The position numbers and the translations under genes are program-made. Source: Clostridium sp. E02 (GTDB lineage Bacteria > Bacillota > Clostridia > Lachnospirales > Lachnospiraceae). From it: DNA of 64,000 bases. The stretch is from NCBI RefSeq assembly GCF_003833015.1, contig NZ_RJLQ01000020.1, forward strand, positions 16,828-80,827, given 5' to 3'. A model generated the notes under the pieces. That model ran no database searches, was not told the DNA's origin, and worked only from the letters and a program-made list of their open reading frames with translations. Every line of letters begins with the position of its first letter. Positions within the stretch are counted from its first letter, which is position 1. Shown one piece after another: positions 63,943 to 64,000 of this stretch.

Positions 63943-64000
63943 CGTACTTCAGGGCGGTAAGACTGTTTTTCGTTTGGTTCCGGTAAGTTAGCCGGCTATG

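Overview
The window looks like a low-GC, anaerobic Firmicute, most likely a Lachnospiraceae/Clostridia member (Lacrimispora or Lachnoclostridium-like; this is an inference). The support is purine-rich Shine-Dalgarno sites before almost every gene, frequent TTG/GTG starts, a hybrid-cluster protein, BglG/PTS and MalFG-type sugar operons, and clostridial-type antibiotic-response genes. No rRNA, tRNA or CRISPR array was seen.

Layout. 1-1.0 kb: 3' part of an MFS transporter. 1.1-3.4 kb: an ABC-F ribosome-protection-type gene behind a promoter, a 43-codon leader ORF and an intrinsic terminator (attenuator). 3.5-6.0 kb: a long leader with short ORFs, alternative hairpins and a terminator, which I think resembles the tet(M) leader, driving an RsgA-like GTPase and an APH-like kinase. 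6.1-8.8 kb (minus strand): a short UvrA-like ABC protein and a MarR regulator. 9.0-13.7 kb: a BceRS-BceAB-type antimicrobial-peptide sensing/detoxification module. 13.7-18.5 kb: an AraC regulator plus a heterodimeric IrtAB/YbtPQ-like ABC pair; both promoters carry the same 16-bp motif.

18.7-28.8 kb: an AT-rich biosynthetic island. It holds a 50-aa Cys-containing precursor peptide, a membrane thioredoxin-like protein, two radical SAM/SPASM enzymes, a subtilisin-like protease, a split ABC exporter (membrane and ATPase domains as separate genes), a MacB-type ABC pair and an Sfp-type phosphopantetheinyl transferase. This is the best candidate here for an undescribed RiPP system.

29-43 kb: carbohydrate genes. 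A LacI regulator, a MalEFG-like ABC importer lacking its ATPase and two GH13 glucosidases form one unit; a lipoprotein gene interrupted by an in-frame stop and a winged-helix regulator follow; then a BglG antiterminator, PTS EIIBCA and GH1 phospho-beta-glucosidase. 43-53 kb: hybrid-cluster protein, HD protein, GH36 alpha-galactosidase, TetR with a rifampicin-phosphotransferase-like enzyme, and a secreted M6 metalloprotease with a C-terminal F5/8-type domain.

53.3-63.5 kb: a lantibiotic region. A two-component system is followed by a LanFEG-type immunity transporter whose promoter has four heptamer repeats at exact 11-bp spacing, then a class II lanthipeptide precursor with a mersacidin-type lipid II motif, LanM and a C39-peptidase LanT. 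The right edge (63.5-64.0 kb) holds stem-loops like an IS200/IS605-type element end, a fragment of a second copy of the histidine kinase, and a long imperfect inverted repeat.

Together the window combines two peptide-antibiotic clusters with many resistance or immunity modules (ABC-F, RsgA/APH operon, UvrA-like, BceAB, MacB-like, LanFEG, Rph-like). Functions are inferred from motifs; no database search was run.
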